DNA from: Thermoleophilia bacterium
GTDB taxonomy: Bacteria > Actinomycetota > Thermoleophilia > Miltoncostaeales > Miltoncostaeaceae
Assembly (NCBI GenBank): GCA_009694365.1
Contig: SHVE01000010.1
Coordinates: 1 to 64,000, forward strand
Length of the DNA: 64,000 nucleotides
Reading direction: 5' to 3'
Shown here: one piece after another, positions 7,424 through 17,195 of the stretch
Position numbering within the stretch: position 1 is the first letter of the stretch
Layout: each line of letters begins with the position of its first letter
Notes under the pieces: model-generated
Told to the model about the DNA's origin: nothing
Seen by the model: only the letters and a program-made list of their open reading frames with translations
Database searches by the model: none
Translations under genes and position numbers: made by a program

Positions 7424-7594
7424 TCAAAGAGTCTCCGAGTTCGGAGCATCGAGGCCCACGCCATCCCCGCAGGTGCCGCTTGTCCCGGTTTCGCTGATGC
7501 AGCCAGCGGTACCGGTCTTCTGGGTGAGGGCACCGGTGGTGGTGTTGCGATCGAACACCGTTACTGCGTCGCTGGTATTTGAGGCGACGAGCTC
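7424..7594 (-). pseudogene. Remnant of a beta-propeller (lactonase-like) repeat protein
   Basis: On the minus strand one frame reads ELVASNTSDAVTVFDRNTTT, then GALTQKTGTAGCISETGTSG and TCGDGVGLDAPNSET before a stop. This resembles one blade of YVTN/lactonase-type propeller proteins, in which units of the type AVxVFDRxxxTGALTQ recur. Only about 56 codons remain, with no start codon or signal peptide, so it is a gene relic. The 200 bp to its right (7595-7794) show nothing recognisable. Confidence 0.55.
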
Positions 7595-7794
7595 CCACCG
7601 AGTCGTGATTCCCCTGAAACGAATGGGGTGCCCCCCAAGATTGGTCCATCAGCACTCGAATGAGAGCCGCTCGTGGCCGGGCCGATCACGAGCGTGGTGA
7701 ATCCGGACCTCCCGAGTGCTTGGGCGTACGCACCGACGACAGCCCCGGATGGCCCGGCACGATCACATCTCGCACAGGTGCGTAAGGAGGAGTC

Positions 7795-9324
7795 CTAGGG
7801 CCTTGCCGCCGGCCGAGCGGTGCGCGACCGGGTGCGGGGGCGTGACGGACTCGGGTCAGACGCCGCCGCAGCCGCGGCAGCGCCCCCGATGCGGGCGCTG
7901 CCCGGAGCCATCGATCCGTCGCGCTCGAGAATGATCCTCACACCGAGGTCCTCCTCGATCTCTGAGAGCACGGCGCTGTCGTCGGCCTGAAGCACATCGG
8001 CCGCCGCCGGGTGCACGGCCACGGTGACCGGTGATTCAGCGGTTGCCTGAAGAGCCAAGCGAATCTGCCGCTCGGTGTCGATCGCGTGCGTCTCGGCACT
8101 CACCACGAAGCCCTGGCCGCCGCAGGTGGGGCAGTGCTCGGTCATGATCTCACGCGTGCCGTCGCTGATGTTCTGGCGCGTCATCTGCACCAGTCCCAGC
8201 GGGGAGATCTCGACCACGAAGGTCCGCGTGCGATCCTTCGCCAGCGCATCGTTCAGTGCTGCGGTCACCGCCCGGCGGTTCTTGGTGTCGTCCATATCGA
8301 TGAAGTCGATAACGATGATCCCGCCGATGTCACGCAGGCGCAGTTGGCGTACGACCTCCTCGGCGGCCTCGAGGTTGGTGCGCGTGATGGTCGCCTCGAG
8401 GTTGGTGTTGCCCCGACCCACGTTCTTGCCCGAGTTGACGTCGATGACCGTCATCGCCTCGGTGTCGTCAATGACCAGCGACCCCCCCGATTCGAGTGGA
8501 ACCCGGCGGCTCAGCGTCGAACGGATCGCCGCATCCACCCCATGGGTCTCCATGAGGGGCCGGGCGTCGTCGTAGAGCCGCACGCGGTCCGCCAGTTCGG
8601 GCGAGGTGCGCCGGAGAAAGCCCACGATGCGCTCATGCTGACGCGCGTCGTCGACAAGCACCTCGTCCACAGTGTCGTTGAGGATGTCGCGGATCACCTT
8701 GAGCGATGAGTCGGCCTCGCTGTACAGCAGTGCCGGCACGTCCACCTGCTCCGACCGCTCACGGATAGCGCGCCACAGAAGGTTGAGTGACGCGAGGTCA
8801 CGGGCCAGCTCGGTGGCCGATGCCCCTGCGGCCGCCGTCCGCACGATGATCCCCCCACCATCGATGGGCAGTTTCTTGCAGATGTCCCGTAGACGGTGGC
8901 GCTCGTCGTCGTCCAGGCGCTTGCTGATGCCGAGACCATCTCCAAACGGCACGTAAACCAGAAAGCGGCCGGCAAGCGACAGTTGCATGGAGAGCCGGGC
9001 GCCTTTGGTCCCCATGGGGTCCTTGAGAGCCTGCACGATGACCTCGTCACCCTTCTTCAACAGGTCAGCGATCAGGCGCTTGCGCTTGGGCACGCCCTCC
9101 GCCACGACGTCGTCCACGTGGAGGAACCCGCTCTTCCCGATCCCGACATCCACGAACGAGGCCTCCATCCCCGCAAGCACGCTCTCGACGCGGCCCTTCC
9201 AGATGTGGCCCACGACGGACCCCTTGCCGCGCCGCTCGATCTGTACCTCGGCAACACGACCGTCCTCTAAAATTGCCACGCGTGTCTCGGCGCGGTCAAC
9301 GGACACCAGTATCTGCTTGATCAG
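7795..9324 (-). CDS. rng: Ribonuclease G/E family endoribonuclease
   Basis: RNase E/G cuts single-stranded RNA in rRNA maturation and mRNA decay. Domains in order: N-terminal RNase-H-like part with an S1 insert (GHIWKGRVESVLAGMEASFV, FLHVDDV); catalytic DNase-I-like domain with the metal-binding aspartates in VIDVNSGK and VIDFIDMDD; the zinc-link motif CPTCGGQG; then a low-complexity Ala/Pro/Arg tail. About 509 residues, RNase G size, without the degradosome scaffold of long RNase E. No ATG/GTG/TTG start gives a full N-terminus: CTG 9324 overlaps the upstream stop as CTGA and yields LIKQILVSVDRAETRV; the first ordinary start is GTG 9306, which loses six residues of the first strand. Confidence 0.93.
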   Translation of the reverse strand: MIKQILVSVDRAETRVAILEDGRVAEVQIERRGKGSVVGHIWKGRVESVLAGMEASFVDVGIGKSGFLHVDDVVAEGVPKRKRLIADLLKKGDEVIVQALKDPMGTKGARLSMQLSLAGRFLVYVPFGDGLGISKRLDDDERHRLRDICKKLPIDGGGIIVRTAAAGASATELARDLASLNLLWRAIRERSEQVDVPALLYSEADSSLKVIRDILNDTVDEVLVDDARQHERIVGFLRRTSPELADRVRLYDDARPLMETHGVDAAIRSTLSRRVPLESGGSLVIDDTEAMTVIDVNSGKNVGRGNTNLEATITRTNLEAAEEVVRQLRLRDIGGIIVIDFIDMDDTKNRRAVTAALNDALAKDRTRTFVVEISPLGLVQMTRQNISDGTREIMTEHCPTCGGQGFVVSAETHAIDTERQIRLALQATAESPVTVAVHPAAADVLQADDSAVLSEIEEDLGVRIILERDGSMAPGSARIGGAAAAAAASDPSPSRPRTRSRTARPAARP

Positions 9325-10178
9325 TTCTTCCCCTTGCGCCTCAGGCGGGCGCGGACGAACGCCGTTACGGCGCTCTTCGAATCGAGTGAGTCGCCGCCCG
9401 TAGTCCGCGAGATGCGGTCCTGAGCGACGGCGAGTGCCACCGTAGACGCCCATGCAACCACGCCGCGCGTTATCCATCGGGGTACGGGGACCACATACGA
9501 CGCGCCGCGGGCGACGGCTGATATGACGAGACCGGTGCCGGTTGCGACAGCAACCTCGGGAACACGTGCCGCACTGAGGCCGCGACCCTCCACCGATCCC
9601 GAGCGAACCACCATGGCGAGTTGCGCCGCGGCGGCTCCGGGGAACCAGTTGATGGCACCAGCAACCGCCGACTCGCGGGCTGCGGAGACGACCACCTGCC
9701 GACGAACGGCAGGACGGAGCGCCGGATATCGGCGCGCCGCAGGAACCATCCGGGGCCCGAGGGCACGGATGATCCCGTCGGTAATCCGGACGACGGATGC
9801 GTCCGACTCGAAATCGTGCGCGAAGACCAGATCGCCAATGGTCACATCGGGATCGGCAAGGATCTCCGCTTCCCGCCGACCCCGGAGGTGATCGGGTGCG
9901 ACCACCACAATCAGCGTGCGGCGGTTCTGCCGCGCGCGCGCGGCGGTCTCACGGGAGGCGACGCGGGCATCATCGGTCATCCCCAGCGGGATGACCACAA
10001 GGTCCGCCGACGGCCGATCACCCACCGGGATTCCGAGACGGGATGAGAGACGCTCGGTGAGGACCGGATCGCCGGGCAGCAGCACGACGGTGCCACCGTC
10101 GAGGGCCTCCTCGTGGTACCCCTTGGTGTCCTTCGCGAGAGTGGTGACGCGCTTCGCGAGGGTGAGGATGGCCCCCAC
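9321..10178 (-). CDS. Unknown membrane-associated protein, DUF697-like C-terminus
   Basis: Function unknown. 285 residues from GTG 10178. The N-terminal half (about 25-140) looks like a degenerate nucleotide-binding Rossmann fold (GGTVVLLPGDPVLTERL, LVVIPLGMTDDARVA, RTLIVVVAPDHL) without a visible P-loop. The C-terminal half contains SAVAGAINWFPGAAAAQLAM and two hydrophobic stretches (GTGLVISAVARGASYVVPVP; GVVAWASTVALAVA), a pattern like the DUF697 domain found behind YcjF-type and small GTPases. It lies between rodA and rng in the wall operon and overlaps the presumed rng start, so it is probably co-expressed with both. The DUF697 match is by eye only. Confidence 0.7.
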   Translation of the reverse strand: MGAILTLAKRVTTLAKDTKGYHEEALDGGTVVLLPGDPVLTERLSSRLGIPVGDRPSADLVVIPLGMTDDARVASRETAARARQNRRTLIVVVAPDHLRGRREAEILADPDVTIGDLVFAHDFESDASVVRITDGIIRALGPRMVPAARRYPALRPAVRRQVVVSAARESAVAGAINWFPGAAAAQLAMVVRSGSVEGRGLSAARVPEVAVATGTGLVISAVARGASYVVPVPRWITRGVVAWASTVALAVAQDRISRTTGGDSLDSKSAVTAFVRARLRRKGKN

Positions 10179-10180
10179 CG

Positions 10181-11356
10181 TCAGCCCGCTCCGGCCCCGG
10201 GGTCGCGCCCACGCATGCCGATGCGAAGGAGGACGCCGACGGCGACGAGGTTGGTCAGTGTGTGGCTCCCGCCGTACGACATGAAAGGCAACGGGATTCC
10301 AGTGATCGGCATGATCCCCACGTTCATCCCGATGTTAACGAACACCTCGAACGCCAGCATCGCCGTAAGCCCTGCGGCCATCAGTCGCTCGAGTTCACTG
10401 GGAGCTCGTCGCATGATCACGATGGCCCGCCAGATGATGATGAAGTAGACCCCGATCAGAAACCCGGCTCCGAGGAATCCGAACATCTCTGCGACCACGG
10501 CGAAGATGAAGTCGGTGTGGTGTTCGGGGAGGAAGTCGTTGATCGTCTGGGTCGCGCCATCCGGCCCCTTACCGAACGCACCGCCCGATCCGATAGCCGT
10601 CTTGCTCTGATCCAGTTGATATCCGGTCTGAGACCGATCGCTTCCAGAGTCGACGAACGCCGTGAGGCGGTCCACCTGATACGGCCGCAGCACGTTGAGC
10701 CCGGCCGCCGGCAGCAGGTACAGCACGACGGCCGCGAGAGTCACGACCACTACACCACACATGACGAAGTGGGAGATGGGCTGCCCCGCCACCCACAGGA
10801 TTACGAGGGCGATCGCGGCGTACACAAGTGACGTCCCGAGATCGGGTTGTAAGAACACGATCACGGCGGGTACGGCGGCGACCCCGGCGATCAGCCGCGA
10901 CAGTCGTCCGGGTTCGATTTTCCGGACGCGCTCCACGACCAACGCTGCAATGACGAACGCGATGACCAACTTGCCGAGTTCTGACGGCTGCAACCGGATC
11001 GGTCCGAACTCGATCCACCGGGTGGACCCCCGTGCGGACGCGCCGAGCACGAGGACCGAGCCCACGGCGGCGATGAGGATGGCGTAGAGCGTCCACAGGT
11101 ACTTCACGAGGCGCTCGAGATCGAGGCGCAGGGTGACGACAAGCGCGACGATCCCAATGATCGTGTACGCCACCTGCCGAGTGAAGAAAAACCCGGGGTC
11201 CGCTGCGATGTCGCTCTCGGTGGCCGCCCGCACCACGTAGACCCCGAAACCCGAGATACACAGGACCGCCCCGAGAAGCCACCAGTCGAAACCGGCGAGC
11301 GACGTCGCACGACGGATGGCGGATACTCGGTGCATCCTCCCCGGGACGGTCGCCAT
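10181..11356 (-). CDS. rodA: Peptidoglycan glycosyltransferase RodA (SEDS family)
   Basis: RodA polymerises lipid II into glycan strands together with a class B PBP during elongation. 391 residues with about ten membrane segments. SEDS signatures are present: RWIEFGPIRLQPSELGKL, VFLQPDLGTSLVY, PEHHTDFIFAVVAEMFGF and MPITGIPLPFMSYGGS. The start ATG 11356 overlaps the PBP2 stop as TGATG. It directly follows its partner transpeptidase, as expected for an elongasome operon. Confidence 0.96.
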   Translation of the reverse strand: MATVPGRMHRVSAIRRATSLAGFDWWLLGAVLCISGFGVYVVRAATESDIAADPGFFFTRQVAYTIIGIVALVVTLRLDLERLVKYLWTLYAILIAAVGSVLVLGASARGSTRWIEFGPIRLQPSELGKLVIAFVIAALVVERVRKIEPGRLSRLIAGVAAVPAVIVFLQPDLGTSLVYAAIALVILWVAGQPISHFVMCGVVVVTLAAVVLYLLPAAGLNVLRPYQVDRLTAFVDSGSDRSQTGYQLDQSKTAIGSGGAFGKGPDGATQTINDFLPEHHTDFIFAVVAEMFGFLGAGFLIGVYFIIIWRAIVIMRRAPSELERLMAAGLTAMLAFEVFVNIGMNVGIMPITGIPLPFMSYGGSHTLTNLVAVGVLLRIGMRGRDPGAGAG

Positions 11357-13293
11357 CAGTTGACCTTGGCCCCGGTGCCGCACCGCGACTCAAAGAAGCC
11401 CAGCGACGCCGCTATGGTCCGGCACGCGGCCGGTGCCGCGGAGTTGGCACCCTGCCCACCGCGCTCCACCACCACGGCAACCACGATTCTCGGGTTGTCG
11501 GCAGGCGCGTACCCCACGTACCACGCGTGATCCACACCGCTCGGGTTCTCGGCGGTACCGGTTTTGCCCGCAACGCGGAACGCCACGGGAAGTCCACCGA
11601 ACACCGGCGCCGCGGTCCCCGCGTTGCCATTGGCCGCTCGCACAAGCCCGGTCCGGATGAGTGCGAGGTGGGGCGCTGCGAGACCCAGCGACCTCGTGGC
11701 CCGGGCACTGACGAGGTCGCGCAGCACCTTCCCATCGGCGTCCACAACTGCCTTTCCGAGCGTCGGTGTCACCACCGTGCCGCCATTGGCAAGCGCCGCG
11801 TAGGCCACCGCCATTTGGATGGGAGTCACCAACACGTTGCCCTGCCCGATCGACATGTTTATCGAGTCACCCGGTCGCCATGAGCAGTCAATCGGGTCGA
11901 CCGAGGAGTCACACGTCCGACGTTTGTACGCCAGGTCGGGCACAAGGCCCGCACTCTCGCCCTCGGTGAGATCGATGCCGGTCGGGCGGCCCAAGCCGAA
12001 GCGACGTGACCACTCCTGCATCGGCCACCCACGCGTGCGATACGTCCGGTCACCCAGACTGTAGAAGAAGGTGTCGCTCGACACCTCAAGTGCCTGCGGG
12101 AGGGTGAGTATCCCATGGGCGGTGTTGTTGAAACCATGGAATCGCGTCTTGTAGAAGACCAGCGATCCCGGCGAGTCGAGCCGTTCACCGGCCGTGTAGA
12201 GGCCACTCGACAGGGCGGCGGCGGCAGTGATCGCCTTGAACGTGGATGCCGCCGGGTACTCCCCGGCGATCGCCCGATCGAGCAGGGGGTGGCTCGGGCT
12301 CGTGAGCACGCGCCGTACATCGCGGGCCGTTCCCGACTCGAACACCGAAGGGTCGTAGGTCGGGAAGGACGCCATTGCGAGCACGGCGCCCGTCCGGGGA
12401 TCGAGGGCGACGCCTGCGGCGCCCGTGGACGTACCGGACCACGCCATCTCATCCCGCAGAGCGGACTCAAGCGCCCTCTGCACCGGAAGGTCGATGGAGA
12501 GTTGCAGCGTTTCGCCGGACCGTGGCGGCGTCTGCGAGAGCACCCCACGCCCCACGATCTCCCCGCGCGCATCCACCTCCACCTGCTCGCGCCCCGCGAT
12601 GCCGCGCAGATACTGCTCGTACTGGGCCTCGATGCCCGCACGCCCGACCGTCTCGTTGCCCAGGTAACCCGTGTCGTGGTACTGCTCGGCGTGCTCGATG
12701 GGAATCGGACCCACGTACCCGAGCACGTGGGCGGCAACCGTGCCCACGGGGTAGTCGCGCACGTACGCGGCCTGCAAACCAACGCCGGTGAGTTGGGACC
12801 TACGCTCCTCCACATACGCCTTCAGCTCTGGGGAGACCTCCTCCTCCAGCACCACGGCCTCGAACGGGCTGACCTTGGACACCCGGTTCACCTTGGCAAC
12901 GAAATAGCCGGGCGGGTGCCCAAGTGCCCGGGACAGACGCCGCAGTGTGCGTTGTCCCTCCTCTCCCGCCAGTTCCTGCGGGGTGGCGACGAGGTTGAGC
13001 ACCTCCCTGCTGGTGACGAGTGCCGTGCCGTTGCGGTCGGTGATCGCGCCGCGGGGCGCCTCGGTGATGACGGTGCGCAGGCGGTTCGACTCGGCACGTT
13101 CCTGATACCCCGCGCCACCGATGACCTGCAGAAACCACAGACGCGCCACGAGCACCACGAACAGGACCATCACGGTGGCCGAGAACGATGCCATGCGGAG
13201 GACCGACCGCGGTGGACGCGACCTGCGAGGGCGCGGTGGACGCGGGGTATCGCTCGAGGGCAGGTCCGGAGGCAGCGGGGTCGTGGTGCTCAC
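11356..13293 (-). CDS. mrdA: Penicillin-binding protein 2 (elongation-specific transpeptidase)
   Basis: Class B PBP that crosslinks peptidoglycan synthesised by RodA. A short cytoplasmic Pro/Arg-rich N-terminus is followed by one membrane anchor (MASFSATVMVLFVVLVARLW), the pedestal domain, and the transpeptidase domain with active-site serine in PAASTFKAITA (SxxK), SSDTFFYSLGDR (SxD/N position) and AGKTGTAENP (KTG). 645 residues, normal size. Starts at GTG 13293, overlapping the mreD stop as GTGA; the upstream extension of the frame is mreD in another phase. It overlaps rodA downstream. Confidence 0.95.
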   Translation of the reverse strand: MSTTTPLPPDLPSSDTPRPPRPRRSRPPRSVLRMASFSATVMVLFVVLVARLWFLQVIGGAGYQERAESNRLRTVITEAPRGAITDRNGTALVTSREVLNLVATPQELAGEEGQRTLRRLSRALGHPPGYFVAKVNRVSKVSPFEAVVLEEEVSPELKAYVEERRSQLTGVGLQAAYVRDYPVGTVAAHVLGYVGPIPIEHAEQYHDTGYLGNETVGRAGIEAQYEQYLRGIAGREQVEVDARGEIVGRGVLSQTPPRSGETLQLSIDLPVQRALESALRDEMAWSGTSTGAAGVALDPRTGAVLAMASFPTYDPSVFESGTARDVRRVLTSPSHPLLDRAIAGEYPAASTFKAITAAAALSSGLYTAGERLDSPGSLVFYKTRFHGFNNTAHGILTLPQALEVSSDTFFYSLGDRTYRTRGWPMQEWSRRFGLGRPTGIDLTEGESAGLVPDLAYKRRTCDSSVDPIDCSWRPGDSINMSIGQGNVLVTPIQMAVAYAALANGGTVVTPTLGKAVVDADGKVLRDLVSARATRSLGLAAPHLALIRTGLVRAANGNAGTAAPVFGGLPVAFRVAGKTGTAENPSGVDHAWYVGYAPADNPRIVVAVVVERGGQGANSAAPAACRTIAASLGFFESRCGTGAKVN

Positions 13294-13883
13294 CCGGCGA
13301 GCATCCCCGGTTGCACCACTACCGGTGCTCCGAGAAGGCGCCGCGCGATAACGAGCACCAGCGGGGCGATGAGGGCGGTGAGCACGATGGTGGGGACGAT
13401 CATGCGACCCGCGACGGCCGACACGGCGATCTCCGTCCCGAGCAGCAACTGGAAAACCGCGTAGCCCACTTGCACGAAGAGGGCCGCAGCGACCACGAGA
13501 CCGAGCGGCAGGCCGAGGGTCTGGGCCTCGGGGCGATCGGCGAAACGACCGCACCACCATCCCACGAGCAGGTAGAGCAGTGCGAGCACCCCGAGGGTGC
13601 CCATCGGGCTCGTGATCTCCACGAGGAATCCGGAGCCGAACCCAGCGACCGCCCCCACGAAGGGACCACGCAGCACGGCCACGATCACCACGAGCGTCAC
13701 GACGATGTCCGGACAGCCGTCGGCCACCGTGATGTATGGCATGAGGGTGATCTGCAGGAGCACGGCGACCGCCGCCATGAGCCCCACGCGCCCGAGTCCG
13801 CTCGGTCGGTCGGGAAGTTCACGCACGCGCCCGACGGGGAGGGAGCGGACCGGGCCGGTGTCGCCCGTTACGGGCTCGCTCAC
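13290..13883 (-). CDS. mreD: Rod shape-determining protein MreD
   Basis: MreD is an inner-membrane component of the elongasome. 197 residues from GTG 13883, with a polar N-terminus of about 30 residues and five or six hydrophobic segments (VGLMAAVAVLLQITLMPYI; DIVVTLVVIVAVLRGPFVGA; LGVLALLYLLVGWWCG; GLPLGLVVAAALFVQVGYAV; PTIVLTALIAPLVLVIARRL). The GAVAGFGSGFLVEITSPMG loop matches the usual MreD GFxxGLLxD region. Overlaps both mreC and mrdA by 4 bp (GTGA), indicating tight translational coupling. Confidence 0.9.
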   Translation of the reverse strand: MSEPVTGDTGPVRSLPVGRVRELPDRPSGLGRVGLMAAVAVLLQITLMPYITVADGCPDIVVTLVVIVAVLRGPFVGAVAGFGSGFLVEITSPMGTLGVLALLYLLVGWWCGRFADRPEAQTLGLPLGLVVAAALFVQVGYAVFQLLLGTEIAVSAVAGRMIVPTIVLTALIAPLVLVIARRLLGAPVVVQPGMLAG

Positions 13884-14833
13884 CCCTCCGCCCTCCGTCG
13901 CGCGGCGGCCGAGCGAGGGGCGAGCACCGCGACCGAGGCGAGCGAGCGTACGTCCACGTACGGGGTCACCTGAATCGTCTGGAAGGTGTCGACGTCACGC
14001 GATCCCGCGCCGACCACCTGGCCCACAGGGATTCCCCGCGGAAACACCGACGGCAACCGCATGTCGGCAACGAACCCCGCCGTACGGACCACGGACCCCG
14101 GGCGGACGCGGAACTCACGCGGTACCCCGTCCAGCGTCAACTGGCCGGCCACCGTCGGGCGCAACACGCCGAGCGCACCGCCGGAGCCGTCAACCGTGGA
14201 ACCCACGCGGACGGACGAGTCGGTGATGAACGTGACCACCGAACTCCCGCGTGACACCGACGAGATGACCCCGATGAGCGACGACCCAGGCTCCCCGGCG
14301 GCCACCACCGGACTGTTGACCACGATCCCGTCCGACGTTCCCGCATCGAGCCGGGCACGGGAGTACCAATTAGTGGGCGAGCGTCCGATGATCGACGTCA
14401 TCACGGCCGTGTAGCCGGTGGGAACACTGTCGTCGATGCGCAGCAGGGCGCGAAGGCGCGCGACCTCAGCCCTCTGATCAGATAGCGAGAGCACCTTGGC
14501 CCGAAGCGCGGCGTTCTCCTCCGTGAGGCGATCGTTCTCGCCACGGGCATCGAAGAGACCCGCCACCCAGTCCCAGCCGTCACGGAACGGCTGCACGATA
14601 CGACTGCCCACGGATTGCAGGGGTGCCACCGCACCGCCCGCCAACTTCTGCGCACCATGCATGGGGCCGCCGGTGCTCTCGCGGAAGTACGCGGTGAACA
14701 CGAGCAGACACAGCACCACGAGACCGCCGACCACAGTCCGACGGATCAGTGTGCGACGCCTCTCGATGTCATCTCTACGCGGGGATTCGGGGATCTCGGG
14801 TCCTCCTCGGGACGCTCCGGTCGTGGGCTCCAC
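13880..14833 (-). CDS. mreC: Rod shape-determining protein MreC
   Basis: MreC is a bitopic protein that links the cytoplasmic MreB filament to periplasmic PBP2. 317 residues: cytoplasmic basic N-terminus, one membrane helix (TVVGGLVVLCLLVFTAYF), a coiled-coil region with heptad character (GENDRLTEENAALRAKVLSL), then the beta-rich domain (SIIGRSPTNWYSRARLDAG; SSVRVGSTVDGSGGALGVLR; GIPVGQVVGAGSRDVDTFQT). 48 bp separate it from mreB upstream; it overlaps mreD downstream. Confidence 0.93.
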   Translation of the reverse strand: MEPTTGASRGGPEIPESPRRDDIERRRTLIRRTVVGGLVVLCLLVFTAYFRESTGGPMHGAQKLAGGAVAPLQSVGSRIVQPFRDGWDWVAGLFDARGENDRLTEENAALRAKVLSLSDQRAEVARLRALLRIDDSVPTGYTAVMTSIIGRSPTNWYSRARLDAGTSDGIVVNSPVVAAGEPGSSLIGVISSVSRGSSVVTFITDSSVRVGSTVDGSGGALGVLRPTVAGQLTLDGVPREFRVRPGSVVRTAGFVADMRLPSVFPRGIPVGQVVGAGSRDVDTFQTIQVTPYVDVRSLASVAVLAPRSAAARRRAEG

Positions 14834-14881
14834 GATATGTCACCCACACGACATGACACATGGACCCGGGGCCGCCGGCAC

Positions 14882-16209
<1,328 letters not shown>

Positions 16210-16779
16210 CTACGGGCGGAGGCCCGCCGCGACCAGCAGGGCGGTGACCTCGGCGGTCGGCAACCCAATCACAGTCGTCGCGTCACCCACTAGGCGCGCG
16301 ATCAAATCGCTGCCCCGGCCCTGCACCGCGTATGAGCCCGCACGGCCCTGCCACTCCCCCGCGTCGAGGTAGCGGGCGATGCACGCGTCGTCCATCTCGT
16401 GCATGTGCACCTCGGCGTGCGCCAGGGCGTCGGTCTCCCCCCCATCAGTGATGAGTACGACCGCCGTCATCACCGCATGTGCGCGTCCCGACAGGGAACG
16501 CAACATCGCGGCCGCCTCGTCGCGGCCGGTGGCCTTTCCACACACTCGACCGTCCAGCACGACCTCGGTGTCGACGCCCAGCACTCCTCCGCCGTCGGGG
16601 ATCCCCACACGCTCCGCCACCTCGCGCGCCTTGCCCCGTGCGTGGGCCATGACCCGCTCGGCAGGAGGTAGGGCGGGGTCAGTGTCCTCCGCCTCACGCG
16701 AGGCGACAACACGAAAGGTCACGCCAAGTGCCCCCAGCAAGCCACGTCGCTGGGGGGAGCGCGAGGCGAGGATGATCAG
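16210..16779 (-). CDS. maf: Maf/YhdE family nucleotide pyrophosphatase
   Basis: Maf proteins hydrolyse non-canonical or canonical NTPs to NMP and are linked to division arrest. Core features: GVLGVDTEVVLDGRVCGKA (catalytic Asp region), SGRAHAVMTAVVLI and EWQGRAGSYAVQGRGSDLIA. The obligatory N-terminal substrate motif (ASRSPRR in the family; here ILASRSPQRRGLLG) is encoded only upstream of the first TTG (16740), and no ATG/GTG/TTG precedes it. The only sensible start is CTG 16779, which overlaps the ndk stop as CTGA and gives 189 residues, the normal Maf length. A non-standard start is therefore inferred. Confidence 0.88.
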   Translation of the reverse strand: MIILASRSPQRRGLLGALGVTFRVVASREAEDTDPALPPAERVMAHARGKAREVAERVGIPDGGGVLGVDTEVVLDGRVCGKATGRDEAAAMLRSLSGRAHAVMTAVVLITDGGETDALAHAEVHMHEMDDACIARYLDAGEWQGRAGSYAVQGRGSDLIARLVGDATTVIGLPTAEVTALLVAAGLRP

Positions 16780-17195
16780 CCGAGGATCTCGGCGCCGGTG
16801 AAGTGGATTCCAAGTTCGCGGACCGCGGACTCGGTGCCGTCGGATCCGTGGATCACGTTCTGGCCGAGATCCAGTGCGTAGTCACCGCGGATGGTGCCGG
16901 GTGCGCTATCCCGGGGGTTGGTGGTGCCCATCATCATGCGACAGGCGCCGATGGCGCCCTCACCGCGAATGGCCATCATCACGACCGGCCCGGAGGTGAT
17001 GAACTCCACCAAATCTGCGAAGAACGGCCTGTCGCAGTGCTCGGAGTAATGCTCCTCGGCCGCATCCCGCGACATCACGACCTTTTTCAGACCGACGACG
17101 TCGAATCCGCGCCGCTCAAAGCGGGCGAGGATCTCGCCGGAGAGGTTGCGGGCAACCGCGTCGGGCTTCACCATCACGAAGGTGGTCTCGATCAT
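16776..17195 (-). CDS. ndk: Nucleoside diphosphate kinase
   Basis: Transfers the gamma-phosphate between nucleoside triphosphates and diphosphates through a phosphohistidine. 139 residues, normal. FVMVKPDAVARNLSGEILAR opens the fold; MMGTTNPRDSAPGTIRGDYA and the catalytic histidine in NVIHGSDGTESA are present. It overlaps the upstream zinc-ribbon gene by 4 bp (ATGA) and the maf start downstream, so folC, the zinc-ribbon gene, ndk and maf are probably translated together. Confidence 0.98.
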   Translation of the reverse strand: MIETTFVMVKPDAVARNLSGEILARFERRGFDVVGLKKVVMSRDAAEEHYSEHCDRPFFADLVEFITSGPVVMMAIRGEGAIGACRMMMGTTNPRDSAPGTIRGDYALDLGQNVIHGSDGTESAVRELGIHFTGAEILG

